A stretch of 13,658 bases of DNA from CAADGY01 sp035714225. Lineage in GTDB: Bacteria; Acidobacteriota; Terriglobia; Bryobacterales; Bryobacteraceae. The translations under genes were made by a program, and so were the position numbers. Below, one piece after another: positions 5,790 through 13,658 of the stretch (position 1 is the stretch's first letter; each line of letters opens with the position of its first letter). The stretch is from NCBI GenBank assembly GCA_035714225.1, contig DASTMK010000523.1:1-13658 (forward strand), in the 5' to 3' direction. The notes under the pieces were generated by a model that was not told the DNA's origin, searched no databases, and saw nothing but the letters and a program-made list of their open reading frames with translations.

Positions 5790-8012
5790 CTACGGCCCAT
5801 ATACCGGCACCACCGTGTGCACCAGTGTGAACCCGGACTTGTAGGCGCCATCCGTTTCCCTCTGCGCGCCAAAGGTCACTGGAGCTTCCTGGTTTCGCGG
5901 CACGGGAAGCGAGAACAGTTCATAGATGTGATGGTCGTCTTGAGGTCGCTGTGCGCCATAATCGCCTGCTACTGCGGCCTTGTCGAAGGATTCCTCATCA
6001 TGGTTTCCCTCCGCCCAGAAGAGGCTGTACTTTCCCGTTGTGATCTCCTGCAGGAATGCGGCCCGCACGAGGGTCCGATCGTAGAAGTCGACTCCCAGGA
6101 ACTCTACCGAAAAGGGCGGCGGGGCTTCGGGGATGCCCGGGATCACGAGCGCCTGGACCACGTTGCCAATCGCACCGCGGATAGCGCCGAACCGGACCCG
6201 CGCGCCATACTCTTCGATCCGGACGATCTCGCCGGCCGGCGCCAGGGCGTCGGGAAATTCGAGAACATGGGGAAGGTCCGCGACCGGAAAGTCAGCAACT
6301 GGCGTGAAAAGGTCGGGATGATTCGGGGACTGCTGCAGCGTGGCTTGCCCACCCTCGAACATCGGCGTCCCATAGGTGCTGCCGGACACCGGCTCAAAGA
6401 TGTAGCGGCCGTTTTCGTGGCGCAGAATCTCGGCCCGGAAACGGCCTGAAGTGAGATACCCGCCAAGGAAACGGCCAGGATCAGGGATTGGCGGTACGGG
6501 TACGGAATAGAGGCGCGCCTGTTGGTTGAGGGCGTCCTGATAGACGGACGGCTCCGCGAGAGTCACCGTAGCGTTCTCCGGAGGGCTGACGCGGCGAAGG
6601 ACCTGCAGCCGGCTGCCGGGTGTATGCATGACCGCGTGATCCGGCAGCCATTCGGTGAAACTCAAATGCTCTGTCTGCGCCCGCAGCGCGATCTGAGCGC
6701 CGTCAAAACGAGCGTCCTGCAGCGGCGGCGCCTGCGGATTGTGAATGAAGGCCGGTACGACCGGCAGCGACCAGGGACTGAAGGCGCTGACCCGATCCCA
6801 TCCGTCGACGCTGCGGGCGCGAAAGCGCAGGGGGATATCGTAGAACGGCACATCAAAGCGCCTCGCCATCGTTCCCGCCGGGAAAACCGCAGAGGGGTCA
6901 GAACTGCGATAGGTGAAGGCGATTACCTCCGTGGCGCTGTCGAGAATCGGGCTCGGCCCGACCTCTTCCTCGATGTCGACGCCGATGACACGGCGGCTGG
7001 TGGCGTGCCACTGCAGGGAACTGGTCACAGTGTAGGTCTGTTCGCCGTACAGCCTGACCTCAGGATTCGCATAGCCGAGATTTGTGGGGACCGGAAGGGG
7101 CATCGCCGGAAAGGCGGGGATCACGATCAGATTGCTCGTCTCGGCTGTGCCATCCGCAAATAGCGCGAAGGCACGATAGACATGGCCCGTAGATCCCATC
7201 TCCTGAAGCAGGTTTTCGCCGATTTGATCCGCGCTGGTTCCTGGGCCGGCATCAGGGCCGTCCAGAAATCCGAAGCCGTAGACCACTGCATACTCCCAGC
7301 GCGCCCCGAGCAGCAATTGCACTTGCTGCCAGGGCGTTGACCACAGTGGGAATGCGCTGTCGGGAGCGCTGGCGACCGCCTGAGGAATCAGGACCTCCTG
7401 GAACTCGGCCCAGTTCTCTTCGTCGATCGTTGCAGTGCCGCCGTAGCGCTGATACGCAGTCGCGAGCGGCATACCCATGGTTGCTCGCGGCGACACCCGG
7501 GCGACGCTTTCGAAATTCAGACCCGCGGCATGGTCGGCGAATAAGTTGAGTATCGAGACGTTCTGAAGCTGGACTGCTCCCGTGAAGAATTCCAGTTCCT
7601 GAATCAGGCTGGCTTCGAGTAGAACTACTTCACCGTTGCTCACCGATCGCTCCGCGACCAGGGTGCGGCCGAAACCGGGGCTCTCCCACGCGCGGAAAAA
7701 CGCGTCCGGCCCTGCATAGGTAAAGCGAACAGCCTGCACCTGCTGCGGCAGCGTGACCCTGGCAGGAAAAATACCGCTAGACTGAATATTCCCCAAATTC
7801 TGCCACCAGGAAAGAGGGACCGGAAAGACAGGCGAGTCTGCAAAGAGCGTATCGCCGAAGCTCACCGCCAGCGGAGCGCGCTGCAAGACGACCTGATCGG
7901 GAAGTCCACGAAAGCGGCCCTCGACGACTTGTTCCGGATCGATGGTCCAGCGGAAACGATTCCCTGTGAGTTCTTCCGCAACCCAACCAATACCTGCAAG
8001 GAACATGGGCAT
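5790..8012 (-). CDS. Uncharacterised 740-residue beta-rich protein with fibronectin-III-like segments
   Basis: No family recognised. ATG 8012 is preferred: a GGAGGG ribosome site sits 9 nt upstream and the start follows the upstream stop by 4 nt. An in-frame extension to 8096 exists but only shadows the upstream gene. The protein starts MPMFLAGIGW with no signal peptide. Most of its length looks like beta domains. Segment about 306-415 ends with IPLRFRARSVDGWDRVSAFS, which closely resembles the last strands of an Fn3 domain (Y.FRA.AVD.WGR.S.WS). An earlier piece (about 229-302: VQLLLGARWEYAVVYGFG, then HVYRAFALFADGTAETSN) has a similar layout. The C-terminal part includes GRFRAEILRHENGRYIFEPV and ends TVVPVYGP. 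It is probably co-translated with, and a partner of, the 1323-residue protein. A binding or scaffold role is only inference. Confidence 0.85.
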   Translation of the reverse strand: MPMFLAGIGWVAEELTGNRFRWTIDPEQVVEGRFRGLPDQVVLQRAPLAVSFGDTLFADSPVFPVPLSWWQNLGNIQSSGIFPARVTLPQQVQAVRFTYAGPDAFFRAWESPGFGRTLVAERSVSNGEVVLLEASLIQELEFFTGAVQLQNVSILNLFADHAAGLNFESVARVSPRATMGMPLATAYQRYGGTATIDEENWAEFQEVLIPQAVASAPDSAFPLWSTPWQQVQLLLGARWEYAVVYGFGFLDGPDAGPGTSADQIGENLLQEMGSTGHVYRAFALFADGTAETSNLIVIPAFPAMPLPVPTNLGYANPEVRLYGEQTYTVTSSLQWHATSRRVIGVDIEEEVGPSPILDSATEVIAFTYRSSDPSAVFPAGTMARRFDVPFYDIPLRFRARSVDGWDRVSAFSPWSLPVVPAFIHNPQAPPLQDARFDGAQIALRAQTEHLSFTEWLPDHAVMHTPGSRLQVLRRVSPPENATVTLAEPSVYQDALNQQARLYSVPVPPIPDPGRFLGGYLTSGRFRAEILRHENGRYIFEPVSGSTYGTPMFEGGQATLQQSPNHPDLFTPVADFPVADLPHVLEFPDALAPAGEIVRIEEYGARVRFGAIRGAIGNVVQALVIPGIPEAPPPFSVEFLGVDFYDRTLVRAAFLQEITTGKYSLFWAEGNHDEESFDKAAVAGDYGAQRPQDDHHIYELFSLPVPRNQEAPVTFGAQRETDGAYKSGFTLVHTVVPVYGP

Positions 8013-8016
8013 AGAC

Positions 8017-11000
8017 TTATTCCCTCCGGGACTCCGCGCGCAGAATCTCTTTCCTCTGCCGCCGGCGGAAGCGAGCGCCCGCCGAGGGGGCAACACGGGG
8101 CCGCAATCGTTCTCCCGGAGCGCGCGGCGCTATATCCGTCTGGTCTTGCGGCAGGCCGGCGAGAATCGAATCGGGAACTCCCGCCTGCTCCACTAACACC
8201 GCCAGCACTCCGGCAGGAACCATGACGTCTTCGGTGGGAAGCGGCCAATCCGGCCCGCTCAGATTCAAGAACTTCAACTCCAAGGTTTCCGGAGATCCCA
8301 CCGCGGCAGAGGGCCGCAGCTTTGGCAAACCCGCCTCCGATGCATCGAACGAGATCGTCAGCGCGTATTCTCCCCTGGGAAGCCGTGTACGGATGCCGGC
8401 AAGCCGGCCGGCGAGGAACGCGGAACTCCCATCGGGGGAAGGGAGCGCCTCAACATTCAGGTCCAGTGGCCGTCGATACGCGTAGTCGGCCGGACATGGG
8501 CTGCCACCCTGAAGATGACGGATTCGCAGCGAGAGTGAGACACGGCGCCAGTCCACCGGCTCAGGCGTCCGGAGCCACAGTGCGAACAGGCGGCCGGCAC
8601 TGTCCTCGATGGCATCTATCCTGGTCTCGGAGACCGTATTGTTGATGCCAAATAACGGGTTGGCCGGGTCTTCGGAGAAGCGGGCGCCCGTGTCATGCGC
8701 GAAACGCGCGTAAGAGATCCCGAGCGGTGCACTGCCGGTCAGGTGTGAGACCAAATTGCCAGGCAAGCGCCAGGGGAGTGGCGGAGCCTCAAGTTCCTCC
8801 GGGAACGGATTCGTCGTAATGGATGGATACTCGCCCGGCAGCAATGGGCCGGGATTCACGCGCGGGACAGGCAAGGCCGTAAAGCTCCCTGGGTCGGTGT
8901 CGATGTGATTGCCGCCGATCGGCAGGCGCCGGGAGCCCGCGAATCCGGGAGTGAAGCAGAGTTCCAGGGAATGCGGCCCGTTGGCATCATAATAGGTCGT
9001 GATTCTCGGATGCGTGAGTGTCAGGTGCTCGGTGAAGTGTTGGAATTGTGAGACGTAGCATTCCCAGCTATCCAGAATCGCCGCCGGCTGGCCGGGCGGG
9101 TTGAACAGGACTCTCACTTCCGCGGAGCCGGAGAACGGAAGCGGCTCCAGAACCAGTTCCTGGTCGCGTTGCACCTCGCAGCCGAGCCACTCCCGGAACT
9201 CCGCGCTTGGTGCCAAGGTGCTGCTTTCGCCGTCCGGGTTCTCGATTGGCTCTCCGGCAAACTCGGCGACGGCGCCATCGTGTTCCACGTAGCGGATTTG
9301 CACGGTCAGAGTCGTGAAGATGCGCGAAATGTACGGGGTCAGGAACCGCAGCACGGGCAGATACGAACGGTACGCCGGGAAACCGATGCCGTAGAGCGTC
9401 GGGTTCCAGTCGGCGTTCTCGTTGCGAAAGAGGCGGCTGTCGCCGACCGTGGTGTACTTCAGATACGGCCGCAGAGAGGGTGGATAGACGATTTGAAACT
9501 CGCGGGTGAGTTCCCAGGGGATCGGCTCAGGGTTGCTCAGATCGTGCAGGGATTCGGCCGAAGTTTCTCCGGCGACGCGGAGACGGTAGCGCCCGGGAGT
9601 AAGAATGACGCGCTCCTGGCAATTGCCAACCGGCTGGAGCGCCTTCCGGAAGCGCACTGCGTAGAGATGGAATCCGGTGATCGGCCCGCCAGGCCCCGGA
9701 GCCGCTTCCACGATGATTTCCTCAACGGCAGCGCCCGCCGGTGGCGTCGCCTCCAGCACGAGCAGATACACGCCTTGCGATAGTTGGAAAGACTGTATCT
9801 GGTTCAGGGCCAGGATCTGGCCGCCGGCGGTTGCACTGATCCCGCCGCCAAGGAAGGTCGTGATCGCTTGAAGGGGATATACCACATACAGCAGGATCCG
9901 ATCCACGGGGCCGCCGCCGAACACAATTCGCAGCGATGTAGCGGAAATAGTTCGAGTCGGAAGAACGAAACTGAAGGTGTTGGCGAGCGCCGCTTCGCCC
10001 TGTGGGGTTACACGAAGATCGCCGAAACGGCGCTCGGATTCCAAAGTCTCGTCCGCGCCGATTCCAAAGCGCTGCAGCGTGATCTGTGGCGGCGGGAACG
10101 ACAGCGAATCGGTTATTTCCTGACTCCAGAAGAGCCACGAATACGGATCCTGCGCCAGCACATGGAGTTGTCCGGTAGACCCATCGGGGGCCTCGGCCCA
10201 GACCGACTCGACATTCCCGATTTCGACGTCGTTTACCAGGTCGAAGATCTCCAGCGTATTGAGCATGTGCCGCACTTCGTAGCCGCCGTTGTTCTCCGCG
10301 CCTACCGGCTCGCCCAGGACCTTTCCCGTGGCATCGGTGGTCTGACGTGAGAAATGCACTACCAACTCGCTGTCCGGCCAGGGCTGGTTCAGTTCACTCT
10401 GCTCGGAGTCGTCAAGGTCCCACTGCCGGCCCGTCAGCCCATGGAGCGCCCCGACGTGTACCTCCTGACGTGTCTCGGTCTGCAGTGCTGGCTCTATCGG
10501 TGGCGGCTCGTCTTCCACGATGTCCGGAAACGTGATCTTGATTTCCGGGGATTTGAGCGGGAACGGCAGCTTCAACTTGAAGGTCAGCGTGCCGCGTAGG
10601 ATCTTCGGCTTCGGCACGTGGCCGAAGAACACCACGGACATGGAGAAGCTGATCGTAATAAACGAAAAGATCTTCACTCCGGCTTCGCCATGCAGACTTA
10701 CCTCAGCCGCGAACTGCCCCGGATTCCAGCCGATCAGGGCGTAGATGCCCAAGCCGCCTTTGAGGAAGAACAGCAGGATCTTCTTGAGGCCAGGCGGGCC
10801 CTCGATGGACCAGGTCACGTCAACTCCGAACGTGATCCTATAGTGGTCAATCTGCAGAAAGGCCTTGGCCTCCATGAGTTGGATGATTTTGGCCTTGTTC
10901 GGCTCGCGGCGCGTGCCGAAATTCAGGAACCAGTCTCGCGGATTGGGCAGAGAGAAAAAGGCCTCCACGGAGCCTGCTCCATCGACAATCTGCCCGCTCT

Positions 11001-11988
11001 CGGGAATCTTCAGTTTCACGCCGCCGGCGAGCGACCAGGTGCGGCTCACTCCGTCCAGCACCAGGTATGCTTCCAGCACGGTGGAGTTTGACCGGAGCAG
11101 CTTTCCTTTGCCGCCGAGGATGATCACCGGGCCCGGCAACAGTACGGCGAAACCCAGCGGATCCAGCAGCAGAATATTTCCGGCCGACATCATGTCGCAA
11201 AACATGGCGCGGATAGCAACACCGGTCGTCTTTTCGTCGTTCGCCGCCGCAACCCACCGGTCCAGAGCGTCATCGGGATTGCGCGCCCAGCGCGCGTAGT
11301 CGGTTGCGGTCGGATTCTCAATCGGGAGGGGCGCCTCGGGATCAGGCGTCACGCCGGTTTCCAAATCGACCGGAGGCGGCTCGGCAATCAGCCCTGCTTC
11401 CAGGCGCGGCTTGAAGTTGTGCGCGTAGTCGCCGCCGAGCCCGTTGAGTCCGACTGCGGTGGGCCCCAGGGGGATCGGCGCCGGAAGATACACGTTGATG
11501 CCCAGCATGATGCCGCGGTCGGAAACGCCGCCCAGAAAGATGTCCAGGCCGAAGCCAATCGGGACAAGCCGGTAGGAACCTCGCCCCATGAATACCAGCC
11601 CGTCATATCCAAGCCCCATCCGCACGTCGCTGATCGGCGTGAGCTGGCTTTGAACCATGTGCAGTTCACCAATGAAGGTGCGTACGGACTCGATACCCAG
11701 TTGCGTTTTGAGAACAGTCACTTCGATCCGGACGAACGGCGCCACGTCGCCCTTGAGAAGCTCCATGCGGCCCCGAATCAGGAAGGTCACGGCCTCGGTC
11801 GTGACCTCCATGACCTTCACCAGTGGAGAGGCGGAGAGTCTTTTGCCCGGCTGAAGGCCCGCGAGGTAACTGAGGACCTTCTCCTCAATCCAGCCGCCGG
11901 AGCCATCCGTCATTGTGGGATCGCCGGAATCGTCGGCGGCCGCGGAGTAGATCCGGTGCTCTATCTTTTCTTCGAATCCGAGCGCCAT
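8017..11988 (-). CDS. Uncharacterised giant beta-rich protein (1323 aa), first gene of a two-gene operon
   Basis: No enzyme motif recognised. Three parts can be seen. Residues about 33-490 are a continuous run of amphipathic or apolar beta-like strands (LVPIGFGLDIFLGGVSDRGI, GFAVLLPGPVIILGGKGKLL, GVKIFSFITISFSMSVVFFG), ending in PLKSPEIKITFPDI. A Pro/Glu linker (VEDEPPPIEP, about 491-500) follows. The remaining 820 residues look like successive beta-sandwich domains. The last 40 residues are Arg-rich. There is no N-terminal signal peptide; the start is MALGFEEKIE. A weak AGAGG lies 11 nt before the ATG at 11988. From memory, the first part is in the style of the large DUF6603-type bacterial proteins, but I cannot confirm membership. 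It overlaps no other gene, is divergent from the regulator at 12095, and is followed after 4 nt by the 740-residue gene. Confidence 0.87.
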   Translation of the reverse strand: MALGFEEKIEHRIYSAAADDSGDPTMTDGSGGWIEEKVLSYLAGLQPGKRLSASPLVKVMEVTTEAVTFLIRGRMELLKGDVAPFVRIEVTVLKTQLGIESVRTFIGELHMVQSQLTPISDVRMGLGYDGLVFMGRGSYRLVPIGFGLDIFLGGVSDRGIMLGINVYLPAPIPLGPTAVGLNGLGGDYAHNFKPRLEAGLIAEPPPVDLETGVTPDPEAPLPIENPTATDYARWARNPDDALDRWVAAANDEKTTGVAIRAMFCDMMSAGNILLLDPLGFAVLLPGPVIILGGKGKLLRSNSTVLEAYLVLDGVSRTWSLAGGVKLKIPESGQIVDGAGSVEAFFSLPNPRDWFLNFGTRREPNKAKIIQLMEAKAFLQIDHYRITFGVDVTWSIEGPPGLKKILLFFLKGGLGIYALIGWNPGQFAAEVSLHGEAGVKIFSFITISFSMSVVFFGHVPKPKILRGTLTFKLKLPFPLKSPEIKITFPDIVEDEPPPIEPALQTETRQEVHVGALHGLTGRQWDLDDSEQSELNQPWPDSELVVHFSRQTTDATGKVLGEPVGAENNGGYEVRHMLNTLEIFDLVNDVEIGNVESVWAEAPDGSTGQLHVLAQDPYSWLFWSQEITDSLSFPPPQITLQRFGIGADETLESERRFGDLRVTPQGEAALANTFSFVLPTRTISATSLRIVFGGGPVDRILLYVVYPLQAITTFLGGGISATAGGQILALNQIQSFQLSQGVYLLVLEATPPAGAAVEEIIVEAAPGPGGPITGFHLYAVRFRKALQPVGNCQERVILTPGRYRLRVAGETSAESLHDLSNPEPIPWELTREFQIVYPPSLRPYLKYTTVGDSRLFRNENADWNPTLYGIGFPAYRSYLPVLRFLTPYISRIFTTLTVQIRYVEHDGAVAEFAGEPIENPDGESSTLAPSAEFREWLGCEVQRDQELVLEPLPFSGSAEVRVLFNPPGQPAAILDSWECYVSQFQHFTEHLTLTHPRITTYYDANGPHSLELCFTPGFAGSRRLPIGGNHIDTDPGSFTALPVPRVNPGPLLPGEYPSITTNPFPEELEAPPLPWRLPGNLVSHLTGSAPLGISYARFAHDTGARFSEDPANPLFGINNTVSETRIDAIEDSAGRLFALWLRTPEPVDWRRVSLSLRIRHLQGGSPCPADYAYRRPLDLNVEALPSPDGSSAFLAGRLAGIRTRLPRGEYALTISFDASEAGLPKLRPSAAVGSPETLELKFLNLSGPDWPLPTEDVMVPAGVLAVLVEQAGVPDSILAGLPQDQTDIAPRAPGERLRPRVAPSAGARFRRRQRKEILRAESRRE
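8022..8027 (-). promoter_or_regulatory. Shine-Dalgarno site of the 740-residue gene, embedded in the end of the 1323-residue gene
   Basis: On the minus strand GGAGGG lies within the last codons of the upstream gene (…Arg-Arg-Glu-stop) and 9 nt before ATG 8012. The stop codon (8019-8017) falls between the site and the start, so ribosomes finishing the first gene arrive at the second, which suggests translational coupling. This site decides the start over the in-frame ATG at 8096. Confidence 0.8.
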
Positions 11989-12028
11989 GGGGTGTGGAGC
12001 CTCTCATCGATTGTGCGCAGAAGACCGT

Positions 12029-12057
12029 TTGAGCGGCCCTTCCAAAGTTCTTACAAT
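12029..12057 (+). promoter_or_regulatory. Candidate sigma-70-like promoter of the winged-helix/TPR regulator
   Basis: TTGAGC (12029-12034, 4/6) and TACAAT (12052-12057, 5/6) are separated by 17 nt. The predicted start near 12064 leaves a leader of about 30 nt containing GGGTGA 8 nt before ATG 12095. The gap between the two divergent genes (11989-12094) is only 106 bp, so any operator here could affect both. No equally good hexamer pair is seen for the minus-strand operon. Confidence 0.55.
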
Positions 12058-12094
12058 ATTCTTCAACGACCTTTACTTCTGGGTGAACCGTGAT

Positions 12095-13555
12095 ATGGCC
12101 GGGAAACGGCAGTATCAATTCGGCCCGTACCTGTTTGAGGCGACGTCCGGACTGCTAACGAACGGCAGCGATAGGGTTGCCCTGAGACCAAAAATCGCCA
12201 ATTTGCTACGAGTTCTTGTGGAATCGGCTCCTGAGGTTGTATCGAAGGACGATTTGATGGCCCGGGTGTGGCCGGATACCAACGTTGTTGAATCCGGACT
12301 AGCGCGCAACATTAACGAACTCCGCAAGTCGCTTTCCAAGGAGCCCCAAGCGATCGAGACCGTTCCAAAGCGGGGCTACCGGTTCACAATCCCGGTAGAA
12401 TGCCCTGGGCCTCTTCCAGAGGTGATGGCTACCCCGGCCACTGCCGCTTCTGCTCCGGGCCATTCGAGCTGGGCAAGGCGTGCCGCGATATTCGCGTTCG
12501 GCACAATGGGAGCCGTCGCATCAGCGTCTCTTCTCATTCGAATCACCAGATCCGATGATACGTCGGCGCCGCGAACGCCTGAACCGTACTCTGCCGCCGG
12601 TATCGAAGCGGAGGTAAAGAAAGAAGGAGCTGCCGGCTACTACAACTGGGGGAAGTGGGAAGTGCAGGGAATGCGGGACGCGTTGGTGCACTTTCGCCGC
12701 GCGGCATCGCTGGATGCGCGGCTCTGGTATGGATACGTAGGTATTGCCGATTCCTATCTGGGGCTGCTCCTGCTGGCAAATCGAATGGATCCGGAATGGG
12801 CCCAGTGGGCGCGGCATGCCGCGGATCGCGCAGTTCAGCTTGGTCCCAACATCGCCATCGCTCACTGCGCTCTGGGCTGTGTACGGCTGATTCTCGATTG
12901 GGACCTCAAGGGAGCAGAGGCCTCCTTTGAAGACGCGCTCCGCTGTAATCCCTTCAACTACGTGGCTTACCAACGCCGCGGGCTGCTGCGCACGCTCCAG
13001 CGCAGATTCGACGAGGCAAGGACTGACTTGCGCAAGGCTACCGAGTTGAAGCCGGAGTTCCATGATGCGCAGGTGTTTTGGGCGTGGTCCGAGTTCTGCG
13101 CCGGAAATTTCGATGGCGCGATCGACGTACTCAAGGATTTGCCACCCTCAGGAGGCAAACGAAAGCAGGCTCTGCGAATCCTCGCCGCAACGCATGGTAT
13201 GAAGCGCCAGTTCGAGTCCGCCCGGAAGACTCTGGCGCTCGCGAGTTTGTCTCCGGGCGACGATCTGGCCGTTCGCGCCTGGCTGGACGCGCGGGAAGGT
13301 AATGTTGCAGCGGCCAAATCGGGCCTCGACCGTTTATGCGCGGTCTATGCCAGAGACAACCTGTCCTATTGCGACACGGCTATTGTCAATTCGGAGCTAG
13401 GGCTCGTCGACAGCGCCTTCGCATCTCTCGAACGAGGACTGCGGTTACGTCACTGGCGAGTTCTGATGCTGTCCGTCGACCCTCGTCTGGAGTCTCTGCA
13501 CAAGGATCCACGGTGGTACGCATTCTGCTCGCGCATTCGGGCTCGAGAACCATAG
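12095..13555 (+). CDS. Membrane-tethered winged-helix (OmpR/CadC-type) transcriptional regulator with TPR repeats (486 aa)
   Basis: Residues about 7-100 form an OmpR/PhoB-type winged helix: FGPYLFEATSGLL at the start, then VALRPKIANLLRVLVE, VVSKDDLMARVWPDTNVVES, LARNINELRKSL, and the wing PKRGYRF. There is no receiver domain. A Pro/Ala linker leads to one hydrophobic helix (about 127-150, AAIFAFGTMGAVASASLLI) with arginines at both ends. The C-terminal 320 residues are helical TPR-like repeats (DALVHFRRAASLDARLWYGY, AADRAVQLGPNIAIAHCALG, ASFEDALRCNPFNYVAYQRR, ARTDLRKATELKPEFHDAQV), probably periplasmic or exported and suited to protein contact or ligand sensing. This ToxR/CadC-like architecture is widespread in Acidobacteria. 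ATG 12095 is chosen because it begins just before the DNA-binding domain and has GGGTGA 8 nt upstream; the frame is open further upstream. It diverges from the giant-protein operon and may regulate it. Confidence 0.88.
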   Translation: MAGKRQYQFGPYLFEATSGLLTNGSDRVALRPKIANLLRVLVESAPEVVSKDDLMARVWPDTNVVESGLARNINELRKSLSKEPQAIETVPKRGYRFTIPVECPGPLPEVMATPATAASAPGHSSWARRAAIFAFGTMGAVASASLLIRITRSDDTSAPRTPEPYSAAGIEAEVKKEGAAGYYNWGKWEVQGMRDALVHFRRAASLDARLWYGYVGIADSYLGLLLLANRMDPEWAQWARHAADRAVQLGPNIAIAHCALGCVRLILDWDLKGAEASFEDALRCNPFNYVAYQRRGLLRTLQRRFDEARTDLRKATELKPEFHDAQVFWAWSEFCAGNFDGAIDVLKDLPPSGGKRKQALRILAATHGMKRQFESARKTLALASLSPGDDLAVRAWLDAREGNVAAAKSGLDRLCAVYARDNLSYCDTAIVNSELGLVDSAFASLERGLRLRHWRVLMLSVDPRLESLHKDPRWYAFCSRIRAREP

Positions 13556-13603
13556 CCGATCATAGTTGCCGGGGAGTGGCCAAAAACCGCTTGCTGGCGC
13601 GCG

Positions 13604-13621
13604 CGGCTCGGAACCGAGCCG
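13604..13621. terminator. Short GC-rich hairpin after the regulator gene, weak terminator candidate
   Basis: CGGCTCG-GAAC-CGAGCCG is a perfect 7-bp stem with a 4-nt loop, 48 nt after the regulator stop. No T-run follows it on the plus strand (GTGACTGC) and no long A-run precedes it, so it is not a textbook intrinsic terminator. The rest of 13556-13658 shows nothing recognisable. Confidence 0.3.
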
Positions 13622-13658
13622 TGACTGCTAGAAATGGCGTGTTAAATCGCGGAAGCTT

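Noticed and set aside
5709..6449. Plus-strand open frame of 246 codons, and others of 100-215 codons across 5800-11300 on the plus strand
   Set aside because: They are antisense to the two large minus-strand genes, have no ribosome sites or family features, and are typical shadows in GC-rich coding DNA.
8013..8096. 28-residue N-terminal extension of the 740-aa protein
   Set aside because: It overlaps the end of the 1323-aa gene, has a basic composition unlike the rest of the protein, and ATG 8012 has a strong GGAGGG at 9 nt.
11987..12094. 36-residue N-terminal extension of the regulator
   Set aside because: It would overlap the giant gene's start codon and the divergent promoter region; the winged-helix domain begins just after ATG 12095.

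Overview
The window reads as a GC-rich acidobacterial chromosome segment of the Solibacter type. This rests on two family signatures known from general knowledge: a relic of a MacB-like permease of the ADOP type (Acidobacterial duplicated orphan permease), and a membrane-tethered OmpR-type winged-helix regulator fused to TPR repeats, a design very common in Acidobacteria. No species can be named from the sequence alone. There are no RNA genes, CRISPR arrays, integrases or intact insertion sequences.

Left part (1-5422). Two diverged direct copies (about 93% identical over 438 bp) of the convergent junction 'amidase 3' end / class I aldolase 3' end' lie at 1-438 and 4446-4883. The left copy keeps the amidase end, which is open at the window edge, and only the last third of the aldolase. 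The right copy keeps only an amidase stub but has the complete aldolase (4565-5422, minus). Between the copies sit a truncated, frameshifted ADOP permease relic (439-778, minus) and a compact two-gene plus-strand operon: an unrecognised 641-residue protein (837-2762) and a PhoD-like metallophosphatase without an export signal (2773-4377).

Spacer (5423-5789). This holds the upstream region of the aldolase and what looks like the C-terminal scrap of a retropepsin-like aspartyl protease (5623-5769, minus).

Right part (5790-13658). A minus-strand operon encodes two very large, unrecognised, beta-rich proteins without signal peptides: 1323 residues (8017-11988) followed 4 nt later by 740 residues (5790-8012). 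The second gene's Shine-Dalgarno sequence lies inside the last codons of the first. Diverging from this operon across 106 bp is the winged-helix/TM/TPR regulator (12095-13555, plus), which has a good sigma-70-like promoter in that gap.

How the genes may work together: the regulator is placed to control the giant-protein operon, itself, or both. The 641-residue protein and the phosphatase form their own transcription unit, probably acquired or rearranged as a block between the amidase/aldolase repeats. The combination of large, signal-less beta proteins with a signal-less phosphatase is the best candidate for something undescribed, but nothing in the sequence proves that the two operons act together.
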